Source of the DNA: Phycomyces blakesleeanus NRRL 1555(-)
Taxonomy: Eukaryota > Mucoromycota > Mucoromycetes > Mucorales > Phycomycetaceae
Assembly (NCBI RefSeq): GCF_001638985.1
Contig: NW_017265161.1
Coordinates: 350,985-414,984 of the forward strand
Direction: 5' to 3'
DNA length: 64,000 bases
Positions 1 through 11,943 of this stretch are shown piece by piece. A program made the translations under genes and the position numbers. Numbering within the stretch: the stretch's first letter is position 1; each line of letters begins with the position of its first letter. The notes beneath the pieces were generated by a model. It made no database searches, had not been told where the DNA came from, and was given only the letters and a program-made list of their open reading frames with translations.

Positions 1-323
1 TATGCGAGTCACAACATCTGCATCTTGTTAAAATTGCATAAGTTATTTTTTTGTTTGTTTTTTACAGATCAATAATAAAAAATTATTGAATATAAAATAA
101 CCAGGCACTCAGTACAGTTTTTGATTAGATTTACTAATTTTAGACATGACAAGAAATTTCTTGTATTTTATGTTGTTTAAAGGGGATATAACCATATATA
201 CATATATAGCTTTAAATTGCACCAATAGTAATAACGAATGATAACAATATGTTATTCTATGCCTTTCTATGCTATATGAATAATTTAGATAATTTTCAGA
301 TATCAAGCCTTCTTTATTTTATT

Positions 324-358
<35 letters not shown>

Positions 359-1446
359 TTATCAAAAAACAAACAAATTGTATATAAATTATTGTCATTT
401 ATTTGTCTAACTTTGTGTAACAAAATGCCTGATGAAAGAATCAAACACAGAGAGTCGAAACAGTGACAGCTGTCATGGTTGAAATGTAAATCTAAAATTT
501 GATATTTAATATTTGATCTGGTTGCCTTTCTTCATATTATTTCTGCTTTAAAAAACAGTCTAATAAGAATATTTTCCCTGCAGCTCAGAGTAACAAAAGA
601 CCTATTCTTGAAACAACCTTAGGAAGCTTTTAGAATCGTTTCTTTTTATGTCATGTAAGTTAATGCTTATGAATAAGAAACCGCAGAAAATATAACGATC
701 ACCAAACACTTTCTGCAGCTATAATTATAATCCCAGGTGTTGACGATTATTTATAATTTTCTAAAGATATTAATGACTATGGATAAAACAAAATACTAAA
801 AAAAAAGGGGGAGGGATTCCTGACTGTGCTTAGGGATGAAAGTCTATTTGTTTATTATTATTATGATCGAAAAGGATAGATGCTTCTATTAAAGTATGCA
901 GTCAAGGTCTCTCATATCCTTAATGATCACTTATTTTCATAATATTAGCCGAAACAATATTTTTCAATGACCAGCTATGCTATATACATAAGAAAATGAT
1001 CTCAAATATGTAAAGAATTGTTTTTTATTTATTTATTATTTATATAACAAGGACAAGATCAAGGTTATGTACTGTCTCTTTAGGTATTGCTTTTATGTGT
1101 ATGTGTGTATGTGTATGTAGTGTGTGCAGTAAGTAAGTGAGTAAGCGAATGAATGTAATAAATAAGAGACTGAATGAATGAAAGAGAAATACAGAGGATG
1201 CAATACAGTCGATCTAAGGGAAATAAGCGGCTACGAACTAATTAAGAATTAATAGTTAATAAATATAATAAAATAGAATAAAAGAAGTGTATATTCATTT
1301 GGTTATCTGGGTCAAACGTAACCTTTGAACAAGTATCCATATATCAGAAGAAATGAATAATAGATATACGAGCGACGGACAAAAGAGACAAGAAGAATAA
1401 AATAGGAGTAGTATATTTTCTTTTTCTTTTCGTTTCTTCGGCTAAA
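1..1446. other. Intergenic region, AT-rich
   Basis: No gene is supported here. The stretch is AT-rich and stop-dense in all frames. It holds a (TTTA)n microsatellite at about 316-360 and a TG-rich run at about 1095-1130. The last few hundred bases are the likely 3' flank of the minus-strand PHD-finger gene that ends at 1447. Confidence 0.6.
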
Positions 1447-4219
1447 TTATACGAAGCCGGTATAAGTGCGCTGGAATTTGTCAATGAGGCCTCGCACCTT
1501 CCGCATAATATCGCATGAACTCTCAACACGAACGCTCCTGGAAATATCAAAACTTAACCTATCAAGATGAATTTGTGACATGTGTTCAACAGGAGTAGTT
1601 GTACTATTAGCAGTAGCAGTAGCAGTAGCAGTACTAGTCAGGTTATTGCTATTGGAAGGGCAGATATGGGTCGAGTACATGGCTGGATGAATAAGACATG
1701 AACACTCGAGGAGATTATCTTTGGCATGGACATCCAAATAACAGTTATTATTACTAGCCTCTTCTTCTTCTGATGATAATAGTGATAGCGATGCGTCATT
1801 TATAAACGGAATAGTTGACTCACTACTGAGAGTAGACGTAGATGAGGTGGAATGTCGCCGGGAATCATGGTATTCAATAGAGTCATTTTCTCTGCTCAGT
1901 AATCCCATCACATCTCTAGGAGACATCATGGGCCCAACAGACTGCCCAGAACCAACACTACTCGGATCGGAGCAAGTAGAAGACGCAGACAACTCTGGTG
2001 GACTTGATGGAGATGTCGGACGCACCTGGTCAAAGGCCACAGAGTGCACAGAATTGAATGTGTTTGTGAGAACAGCCAATCCTAATGGTTCCTTGTCTTT
2101 GTGGGAAACATAATTTGAGGTTTGTTTTGCTGCCTTTGTTGATTTTGCTGATTGCTGCTTTGTGGCCTTTGTCTTTTTAGGTTTTGTACGACATTCCTTG
2201 TTGGTATCTTGAGAAGCCACCGGTATTTTGGCTTCTTGTTCTTTTTTGGTAATGTAAGCAAGAATAGAGCTGACACGTTTATTCATGTCCACAAACGTCA
2301 TCTTTGGACTCGGTTTCTTAGACTTTGCAGGTGGCGATGTGGCTCTGATGGGTCTTCCGTTTGCATCCCAATAGGCAGCAACTTCTACAGCAATCTCGGT
2401 CTGGCTGAGTTTGCGGGCTTTACGTTGACGGCCTGTGGCGGTGGTCTGTTTTGTTGGTGGTTTTTCATCACATGCCGAGCCATTAGTGTCATTGTTATTA
2501 TTAGTTGATGTTGCACTTGATACCGAGGATCGTTTTCTTACTGCAGCAGCCGAATCTTGGGCATTTTTCCGTTTTCGAGAGGTTGGTGGAAGAGGATCCA
2601 TCAGCTTTTCCTCTGGGCCACCTTCTTCTGCTCGTGCACTTTTACGTGACCGTGTTTGACGTTCGCTTTCATTGGAAGATGGTGCTGGTGGTGGACATGG
2701 TGCTGCTACTGTAGCAGTTGAAGCACTTGTAGCAGTAATTTTAGATGAAGATGTAGCAATAGTAGTAATATCAGCAGTAGAAGCACTAGCGCTATCAATA
2801 GCAGTAGCACTACTAGCAGTTGCAGATGCAGATGCAGATAAGGTTGTGGGAGAGGTGGCCGTTGGGATTGTGATAGGAATTTGTGCAAATAAGAGGGGCT
2901 GGACTGTACCCGTACCCATAGCTATAGTCATAGCCATAGGCATAGCTGTGTCTGTAGTTGCAGTAATACTATCTTGGATCATTTCAGACATGCTTTGGCT
3001 GGTTGGTGATTCTGTCAAGGGGTGGTCAGAGAGTGTGGAGGCTCTTCTGGACGACTTTCGGCTAGTTGAGTTTGTGGATGCATTTGGTGTTGATATTATT
3101 GAGGTTGATGAAGTTGATGTGGCTGTGGAATTTGAATTTGAAATAAGGGTTGGCGTGGGAGGAGTGTTGACTCGTTTTTGCCGTTTGGGACGGCTTTCTG
3201 CTGGAGATTCGGGTTTGGGAGTGTCGGGATCATTGGTACTACTTAGGCTATAAGATCGCTTTGACCTGTATAAATAAGCAGACATATATATATATATACA
3301 TATACATAAGGAATAAGTTAAACGGTAATGATAAATGTTACTTATTACTTACCGCCCATGCGGTTTCGGGGCACTGTGCTGCGTTGGTTGGCATTGATCG
3401 CAGTAGTAATGATCCGGAAGATCATTTTCACCCATACCAATACAGTCACAATGCTGCCACACTTCACAGCTTTCACACTGGACCATAAGACCGACATTGT
3501 CTAAAGATACAATAGGTTAGAGCAAAATTTAAAATGAGGGTAGAAAACAAGAAAGGTAATAAAGAAGTATATAGATGAATAAGAGTCTTTCATTATTTTA
3601 TGCTATATGAATGGGACAGTTATATATATATATATATATATATATGGTAGGTAGGTAGGTAGGTAGGTAGGTAGGTATGTGTATAAATTTTATTTTATTT
3701 TATTTTATTTTATTTTATTTTATAGTATATTTTATTTTTGCAGATGCACCATTTGAATCGAGAAATAAAGAGAAAGAGAGAGAGAGAGAAAATTCAAGGG
3801 CATGCTTTTGAAGCTTGATACACCGCCGCCACCAGGAGCAAGAAGAAACCCCCTCCTCCTCCCCTTTCCTCCTCTTTTCTTTTTTCTTTTCTTTTCTTTT
3901 TTGGCTTATTGTTCTTTAGATATATAGCATACTATCAAGTAGCACCTTAACTAATTAATTTACTAAATATATTTGCTTTTACTTACGTTGCTCTCCACAC
4001 ACACAGCGTGTCACAGAGCCACCGTCCGAGCTCTCCACATCGGATGAGACCGGCTTTGGTTTGGTTGTCTGCTTCCGGCTTCTACGTGCAGGGGAAGCTA
4101 GAAAAGAGGATGAGGGAACTGGCATGAGCGACTGACTGATTTCAACCCAAGAAACATGATATAATGGTAGACATTGTGGTGTGTGAAGCAATGACTGACT
4201 GTAACAGATTGTCGTTTAT

Positions 4220-4250
<31 letters not shown>

Positions 4251-4406
4251 TTTGTGTGTGTGTGTTTATGTATTTAAAGGCAATAGAAATAGATATATGG
4301 ACAAAGACCAAGAGAGAGAGAGGAATGTGTCTGATGGAGTTTTGCTGGACAGGTTCTTTCTTTACTCTGACACAAAGTGAAAGGCAGCATAGATCAACTT
4401 ACTCAT
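1447..4406 (-). CDS. PHD-finger protein, Cti6-like (histone deacetylase complex subunit)
   Basis: Four exons join in frame: 4403-4406, 3987-4097, 3353-3500 and 1447-3265, giving about 693 aa. Residues 33-75 form a PHD finger with C4-H-C3 ligands (C33, C35, C47, C50, H55, C58, C72, C75). The core reads [16 protein letters not shown], close to fungal Cti6, a histone-tail reader of the Rpd3L deacetylase complex. The rest is low complexity, rich in Ser, Thr and Ala, with basic nuclear-type patches and a short conserved-looking C-terminus. The first exon is only 4 nt (ATG A, then GTAAGT). It was chosen because it splices in phase to the conserved SPARRSRK stretch. The alternative is an ATG at 4191 reading through that intron. 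Family assignment is good; Cti6 orthology is inferred. Confidence 0.8.
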
Positions 4407-6997
4407 TGGCTTTAGTTTTTGCTGGTTGGAATGTCGGTGATGTGTAGATAGAAAGGTCTGGAAAGCAATGTATTAGTGTTTCTTTAGTTAAGGCTTGTTT
4501 TGGTCGCTGGTTGTAAAAAAATAAATAGAGAAGAGACGATGTTTGAGTGCACAAGAGAAGTTTTGTTTTTTTTTGCTGTATTTAAAAGCTAGAAAGAGAG
4601 AAAGAGAGAAAGAGAGACGTCTTTGGAGTACAAGAATGGAGTTAAAGTGGGAAAACTGGCTTGTAGGGAAATGAAATGAAATGAAATATAAAATACAAAA
4701 AAAATATATATATATAAAAAAAATAGTCGGTTCGGACAAAGCGTGTCAAGCTACAGAGATAGAGTAATAGTAGAGACATGGCGGACATTCAAATATTATG
4801 GTTGAGATGGTCTGCCAATCTTTCATCTTCATCATCGTCAAAGGAAGGGGAAGGAAAAGGATCTTATGATTTTTGGTGAATATGAATATTATTGCCTTGA
4901 ACTTGAGACTAAATTTTGCCTGACTAATATGTCAGTATTAATGCCAATTAGGCTCATAATTATTAGTATTTTATTTATATATATTATCTTTAAGAAATAA
5001 AATATAAAAGTGATAAAACCAAAGCCAAGGAGAGAGAAGGGGAGTATATATATTATTATTACATTTATTACATACTCACATATATAAAATAAAAATCTAA
5101 AAATATAAATATGTAATAAAATATTCTGAACATTTACCAGCCAATTAACTGATTAACCAGCAGCAAAACGAGGAGAAAATAATCGCAATTATACCTACTC
5201 AACCTACTACTTTACAGCCAGTAAATTGATAACAAAGTCCTATATTCATCGTGCTTAAAAATAAACTCTAAACAACCCAATTAGTTCCGCAATAATGAAA
5301 CTTTCTTAAAAGTTCATCAAGACAATGGAAATTGAAATGAAGAAGTATAATTATAGAGTTGGTTCATTCACTGGTCATTTAACTCAAAAATAAAATAAAA
5401 TAAAATAGGGCAAACAAATAGGTACATACATATGTGTGTTTCATTTTTGCTTTTGTTTTGAGAATGGTGCCGGGTCATTCCGAGCACTCTCTAAAATTAA
5501 TTCATTTGTTACCAGTAAATACCCTATTCGTAAGACTTTCCATCAATACCAAAGCATAACAGTATGTATATCATATAAGAGCTACCCTTACCCTTATCCT
5601 TACCCTTATCCTTATTATACAGCTATAGGTACGTTAAAGAACAGGGCAAAACAAAGCAATACAAGACAAAGACAGCATGTTTAACGTGGAAAGGTGCTGT
5701 GGTTTGGAACCCGTTAAACAGGTGCCTTCTATTCGGAATAAAAAAAAATTAAAGCCTCAAAGATAAATTATATTCGTATATCACAAAAAAATAATAATTG
5801 TGTCCATATATGGTGACTTATCGTACAAGTAATACATCAATCTTTTTTTTTTTTGGAATTAAAATACACACATAAAAGAGTCTCTTTTATGGAATCAATA
5901 GCGTCCATTGCTTTCAAGGTCTTTCAGCACGCCAGCAGTAACCACATTAGTTTGAGGAGCACTAGTGGCTACTGATGATCCTATTTTTGATATTTGCTTG
6001 TAGCATAGGTTTCTGTGGAATATGAAAGAAAGTGCTCTTGTTGATCAATTCAGTAGCTTTATAAACATATTCCATGAATCTGACATCAACGTCTAGCAAA
6101 GTTCCTTTTTCGCCTTCTTTCCTTTCTATCCACTACAAAATTGTAGTTGTTACTAATCGACAAATCACTAAATATGAGAGGCTTTAACAGGCTGCCTTGA
6201 CTTCTTCATCTACTGCTTGTTATTGATCAAAAGTTTGTAGAGGAAGAGTCCTTTGCTCATCCCCTTATATTTAGGGTGTTACTTTATTTTATTTCGTTTC
6301 AATTATTCTTCAGTTCTCATTTGGTCATCTACATGCCACATTACGCAAGACCTAGAAAAAAAAACCGCAATAATTTATTTTTTCGCATTTTGAGGTAGAG
6401 ATTTCAGATCGTTTTGTTTGACCAAGTATTAGGAAGGAAACAGCCAAGTCAAGCAACAGATTCCAGGGCAATTAAATACTACAGTCTTCTCCCCAAAGCT
6501 TTGGTACAGTGTTTGTCTGATTTACAATTCAGATGGCGGATCATTTTTAATAGCCAATAAGAAATAAGAAAGCAAAAAATATAGCAAGAGAGAGAGAGAA
6601 ATAAAGAGAAAGAAGTCACAGTGACAAGCCTTGTATGACTGTTGAATATTACTTCACCAAAAAAAAAGGAAAAAGCATAAAAAGCGACAGAATCTCAATC
6701 AATAATTTTTTTTTTAAGGCTCTTTCGAAGCTTTTCGAAAAATCACAACATGTTTCGGGAAGTCAAAAAGTAGCCAAGATATCATATAAATATATCTTAT
6801 ATTCCAAAAAAAAATAAAAATGAAAATGAAAATGAAAAAAAAAAGTAAATCCTTCCATTTTACTACATGCGTCAACAATCTTTACATTAGAGGAAGAAGA
6901 CAAAGCCATTTGAATTTCAAAAACACACTCTCATATATATATATATATATATATACTTGATATAAAAGTGGGAGAATGTTTTTATTCTTTCTTGTAT
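4407..6997. other. Intergenic region between two minus-strand genes
   Basis: This is the 5' flank of the PHD-finger gene and the 3' flank of VPS36. It has many A/T homopolymers, TA repeats and a tandem CCTTAC/CCTTAT run at about 5585-5615. The only coding-like signal is the minus-strand relic at about 5880-6290, listed separately. A 34-codon frame opens at 4779 on the plus strand; it has no recognisable features. Confidence 0.5.
5880..6290 (-). pseudogene. Degenerate coding relic, family unknown
   Basis: On the minus strand this stretch reads as protein-like sequence broken by stops and at least one frameshift. One segment contains LLDVDVRFMEYVYKATELIN and continues into FFHIPQKP. A second segment in another frame contains ATSAPQTNVVTAGVLKDLE and ends at a stop near 5898. 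Codon use and residue composition look like former coding sequence, unlike the AT-rich surroundings. I do not recognise the family. It could be a gene remnant or part of a mobile element. Confidence 0.3.
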
Positions 6998-9233
6998 TTA
7001 GTTTACAGAACAAAACAGATTTTCATAAAAGGTTAACCCAACAGGTCCTTCGTCGCGACATAACAATCCTTTTTGTTCAGTCATCTTTGTGAAAACACAA
7101 AACACAGAGTGTCAGAGGAACAGATTAACAAATCGCGTAGACAAAATAATAATAAAACTTACCAGAAGCTGTTCGCTAGCTACTGCCAAAGCCCAATGTT
7201 CTATTTCAGCCAACTGTAAGGCTGTAAGATGACCATGGTTTTTGACGTGTGACAATATCCGAGAAGCTGCCTGATCATCATCCATAGCCACCGATTGAAC
7301 AACAAGCAGTCCGCTTGGGAATTTCTTTAAGCGAAAAGGCAATTGGAGTGATTCAAATTGAGTGCTTGCTTTATACAAATCCTCAGGAGATACCAGAGCT
7401 ATATAGATATATAAATTTTGTTTAGTTTTAAAAATAATAGTGCAATGTAGAGTTATTTAAAATGTCATTAGACTTGTGTATACATAATAGTAATAAATGT
7501 ATTAAACATATAAGATGACTTGCCTACACCTCGTGCACGGTTGAAAATACAATACACATCCGCAAGAGACTTGATACTGTCACTCGAATCAAGGAATTTT
7601 GTAAGAAAATCTGCTAGTTCTCGTGCAAGTTCCTGGTGATATATCGATCCAGCCGAATCACTACATACAATATATATATATATTGTAATTAGTTAAGTAG
7701 CTTGCAAACCACTAAAATTTCTTCTAGATAAATAACTCACCGAGTTACTGGGCTTGCTATTCCAAGATTTAAAAGATATCCTTTGAGTGTTGCCATATCC
7801 TTGTCATTGTCAGTCGTTATATCTCTGCTCATTTTCAAAGAAATAGATTCTGCCAATTTAACCTATTTAATTCATACATATGTAATATCCATCAATAATT
7901 AATAACCTATTTTTTTTTTGTTTATTGTAATACAACTCTTTAGTTACCATTTCAGTAGCCTTGGTCATCAATCTATTGAGATCCTGAAAAGCATCTGACA
8001 TGGTATCATTGGCCTTTTGAGTAGATTGTTCAACTCTTTCTCGAATAGCACCTAAATAAATAATATATATATATACACACACACACACACATACAAAGAA
8101 ATGTTAGAATTGATTATTTGGTTATTTATACAAGCGTGTGATTTTAATACACTCACTGATACCAACTCCCTTTGACTTGATCACAGGCACACTCTCTTCT
8201 ATCACTGGAGCTTCCCATGCCTTGACCTGAATTGCATTTTTGAGATTCTGCAAGAATCTTGGTTGACCTCCGTGTCTAAAAGCAATACGAACATGCGGAT
8301 CGTCTTCAATGACCAAAGATTCGATAGCATTCTCGGTAAACAAGGGTTCTGTAATCAAATCTGCACCACACATTTCACACTGATTTAGGCTTGGATGGTT
8401 GATAAATGTACACACACGACAATGAGAACCATTTCCGTCGTCATTTGCTGGTAATTGGTTTTGTTGCTGCTGCTGCTGCTGTTGTTGTTGTCGGTGTTGT
8501 TGCTGAACTGATTGCGTTTGTTTTTGTGGTTGAGAAGGTGAGCTGTTATTATCATTGGTGGTTACATGCCGAACACCACACAATTGACACTTGTCTACAG
8601 TTGCTTGATTGGTAAAAAAACAAATCGGACAAGCCCACACTCCGGCTACAGATGTAGAGATTACTGGAGCAGGAGGTCGTGAATGGTCAGAGAGTGCTTT
8701 TACATCCAAATGTAGAATCAATTTAGGTGATGACATTAAGAATCCTCCCTGGATGTATATACATATATACATATATACATATACATATGTACATTTGTAA
8801 ATCAATAAAAGTAATTAAACTATCCTTTCCAACACACACATGTATACATATAGATATACAACTTTAATATGATTGATAACTTGCATAACTCTCGATTTCT
8901 CTGATTGAATTGAGTGGAATCTCACAAGAATTCTGTCCTGAATCCTTGCTGTCGACATAGATTATGCGATGAGATGTCAGGTAACATACACCATCTTGGG
9001 CAGATTCGACTTTATTTTTGCTAATGCGTATACGTATGCATTTAGAACCACTTCTTATTTCTTTCGAAATAACATAAAAATAAAAATAAAATAAGAGAAA
9101 AGAAAAGAAAAGAATGCAATATAAAGATTTACCCTTCGTACAGACCAACACTTGCTTGTTGAACTATTAATGATTCCCCTGCTTTTAGGTCAGGGCGACG
9201 AGAGGTCGAAAGCTGTGTTGGTTGAAAGTACAT
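6998..9233 (-). CDS. VPS36: Vps36, ESCRT-II complex subunit
   Basis: Eight exons (9133-9233, 8885-9020, 8157-8748, 7948-8051, 7741-7862, 7524-7660, 7163-7398, 6998-7084) close in frame to about 504 aa. Vps36 is the ESCRT-II subunit that links ubiquitinated cargo and endosomal lipid to multivesicular-body sorting. A split GLUE domain is visible: LTSHRIIYVD in the first half, SSPKLILHL and FRHGGQPRFLQNLKNAI in the second. Two NZF zinc fingers are inserted in it (about residues 115-140, ligands C119/C122/C133/C136, and 187-210), as in yeast Vps36, separated by a polyglutamine run. The C-terminal half is the EAP30 winged-helix region, with SPVTR, LARELADFL and SPEDLY. Introns 2 and 6 appear to use GC-AG splice sites (GCAAGT), needed to keep frame and conserved sequence. 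Confidence 0.93.
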
Positions 9234-9988
9234 TGAACGAAAGCAAAATGTATAAAAAGTAGCGGTTATTTAAAACACGTGCATAACTTATTCAACACTG
9301 GTAATTGAATTTTAAAAAAAATATATATATACTTTTTCATTCTTCATTTTTCAATATATAATATGTATAATATATCAGAGACAAAGATATAGGTATAGAC
9401 TTGTAGAACTTTCATATCAAATTTTTAAACCACCCAATCAAGGTAATACAGATTTACAAGGCTTATTGAAGCATTTTGGACTACAGGAAGAAGAAGAAAA
9501 AATACGTGTGCTTGAAATATTAAACTTTTTGAACAAAACTGAAACAAACCCGCAAAAATAATTAAATAAAGCAGTAAGGAAAATTACAACAGTCCCATAC
9601 CTTTACGGTTATTATTATTATTATTTAATATATATACATATATATGCAGTACAGTAGATATCTCAGTAAAATTTAACTTCTTTTAAATATCTTTTGATGA
9701 AACGACCTATTGATGTTAACCAGTATATATCGACTTCAAATACATTATTACTATAAAAAAGGAAACTTGAGTGACTGTGAGAGTACCTAAAGAAAAAATG
9801 ATGATATGATATGATCTGAAAATTACGGTTGAGTTGTGAGACTCTGTCGGCAATGCCTATAATCACCAACATTTTTTTTTTTAAAAAAAAAGTGCGCTAA
9901 TATATAAATGTGACAGCGCTGTATAAAATGAAACGAGACGAAAAAAAAATATATATGCTATTTTAGCTTTCTTTCTTACATTATCACC
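9234..9988. promoter_or_regulatory. Divergent promoter region of VPS36 and Pelota, with an E-box
   Basis: The two start codons face away from each other across 755 bp. A CACGTG hexamer lies at 9276-9281, about 45 bp upstream of the VPS36 ATG, within reach of a basic-helix-loop-helix or bZIP factor. A T11-A9 palindromic run lies at 9872-9891, about 100 bp before the Pelota start. No further gene is supported here; a short minus-strand frame at 9663-9872 has no coding character. Confidence 0.5.
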
Positions 9989-11943
9989 ATGAAGGTTAGA
10001 AAAATACACGATTGTTGATCCCATTGAAGCAAGACATTTGAACCTGTTGCTTCTTTATATATATATACATATTTTTAGCTAATTGGAAAAGTTCTCGAGA
10101 AAGATGCTTCTGGTCAAGTAACCCTGTATCCCGAAGAGCTTGAAGACATGTGGCATGTTTACAACCTAATTTCAAAAGGAGACATGATCAAGGCCACCAC
10201 AATTCGGTAAAAAATAAGAAAAATAAATAAATCTGATTTACTTGGATAAAACTAACACTTATTTTTATTTTATTTTATTTGCTGTTACAGCCGGCTCCAG
10301 GCAGAAACAAGTACTGGATCTACATCAAGCCAGCGTATCAGACTCGTCCTTACTATCACTGTTGAAACAGTCGATTTCGATCCACAAGCTGGTCTATTGA
10401 GAATTAATGGTCGGGTGGCTAGCGAAAGTCCCCATGTCAAAGTACGCATGCTTTATATATTTGTATTTAAATGGTTTGATAACTGCGGAACATTAACATG
10501 AAATTGATATTCTTATTATAGATGGGCAGCTATCACACTATTGACCTAGAGCTCAATCGCAACTTTACATTGTTTAAGCCAGAATGGGACACTATTTCTC
10601 TGGAGCGAGTAGAAGATGCCTGTGATGTAACAAAACAGGCTGATGTAGCTGCAGTTGTGTGTCAAGAAGGTATATTCGAATGTTATTCACATTATATATA
10701 TAACATTTAACAAGTTAACTTTTATGTCCTTTACTTTATCCTTATCATATATATATATAGGTCTGGCGAATGTATGCTTCCTGACACAACACATGACTAT
10801 TGTTAGACAGCGGATAGAAGCACCAATTCCAAGAAAGAGAAAGGGATCTGTGGCAAATTATGAAAAGGTAAATTTGGTGTGCAATAAGACAAGAAGTTTC
10901 TTATATAAATATATGCGTGTCTTATTTGAGGGATAACATTTGAACAAAAAAAAGTAGGGATTGCAAAAGTTTTATGATCAGATTTATCAAGCTATTCTGA
11001 GACATGTTCATTTTGATATTGTCAAAGCAATTATCATCGCCAGCCCTGGATTTGTAAAAGTAAATCAAACAAAAAAAAAGACTAGGGAACGCTGTGTAAA
11101 AAGGAATGATGCTAACTTTGGTCAATTCATTCTAGGACCAATTCTACACGTACATGATGGATCAGGCCGTGGTATGTAGATATAGATATAGATATAAATT
11201 AAATGATATATAGACTGTTTGCAGATATTAATAAATGCTCGTAGAAAACAGATAACAAGACCATCATGGAAAACAAATCCAAATTCATCTTGATCCATTG
11301 TTCTTCCGGGCACAAACATGCGCTGAATGAGGTCATGCAGGATCCATCTATACAAGCACGACTCGCCGATACAAAGGCTGCTCGTGAAGTCCAGGCATTG
11401 GATAAGTTTTATCAAATGCTTAACAACGACCCCGACCGTGCGTTTTATGGATTTTCGCATGTACTCAAAGCCAATGAAAGAGGCGCAATTGGTACTTTGC
11501 TTGTAACAGATGAACTATTCAGGTATTTTACATCATAGTCATGGCCATAATCACCACCTTTGTGTGTGTGTGTATGTGGCCGGTTATTCTTTTCTTTTCT
11601 TTTTTTTTAAAAAAAAAGACTTGGAGTATTAAATAATGTGGTATGGTGATATTTAGATCTGCGGATGTTGAGACGCGTCGTAAATACATTGATTTGGTGG
11701 AGCAAGTGCGTGCAATGGGTGGCTCTGTTTATGTATTCTCTAGTTTGCATGTTTCTGGTGAACGTAAGTCATAGAATAGGGTTGGCAGTTTTTGGATATA
11801 CTTGAAAGGAAAGAGATGGTTAATTGGCTATTTATTTTGCAGAATTGAATCAACTCTCAGGTGTAGCTGCAATCTTGAATTTCCCATTACCAGATATTGA
11901 AGACGAAGAAGAAGAAGAAGAACGATTAGCTTCAGAAACATAA
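9989..11943 (+). CDS. DOM34: Pelota/Dom34, ribosome-rescue factor
   Basis: Ten exons (9989-9994, 10079-10206, 10291-10441, 10522-10669, 10761-10867, 10958-11059, 11136-11171, 11245-11522, 11657-11763, 11843-11943) give 387 aa, the usual family length. Dom34/Pelota, with Hbs1, recognises stalled ribosomes in no-go and non-stop mRNA decay. The N-terminal domain reads [20 protein letters not shown]. The central domain has SIPRKRKG-type sequence (IPRKRKGS) and [16 protein letters not shown]. The C-terminal domain has [11 protein letters not shown], the helix around [16 protein letters not shown], and [12 protein letters not shown]. The protein ends in an acidic Glu run. There is no GGQ motif, as expected for Pelota rather than eRF1. 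The 6-nt first exon (ATGAAG) was chosen because it supplies the family's Met-Lys start. Confidence 0.95.

Noticed and set aside
2672..3253. A 193-codon plus-strand frame, Val/Ala/Ile-rich, opposite the PHD-finger gene
   Set aside because: It is the antisense of a Ser/Thr/Ala-rich repeat region; no conserved motif and no splice context.
3979..4191. ATG at 4191 as the start of the PHD-finger gene
   Set aside because: It would retain an intron with a good acceptor; the short exon at 4406 gives a clean in-phase join. Kept only as an alternative.
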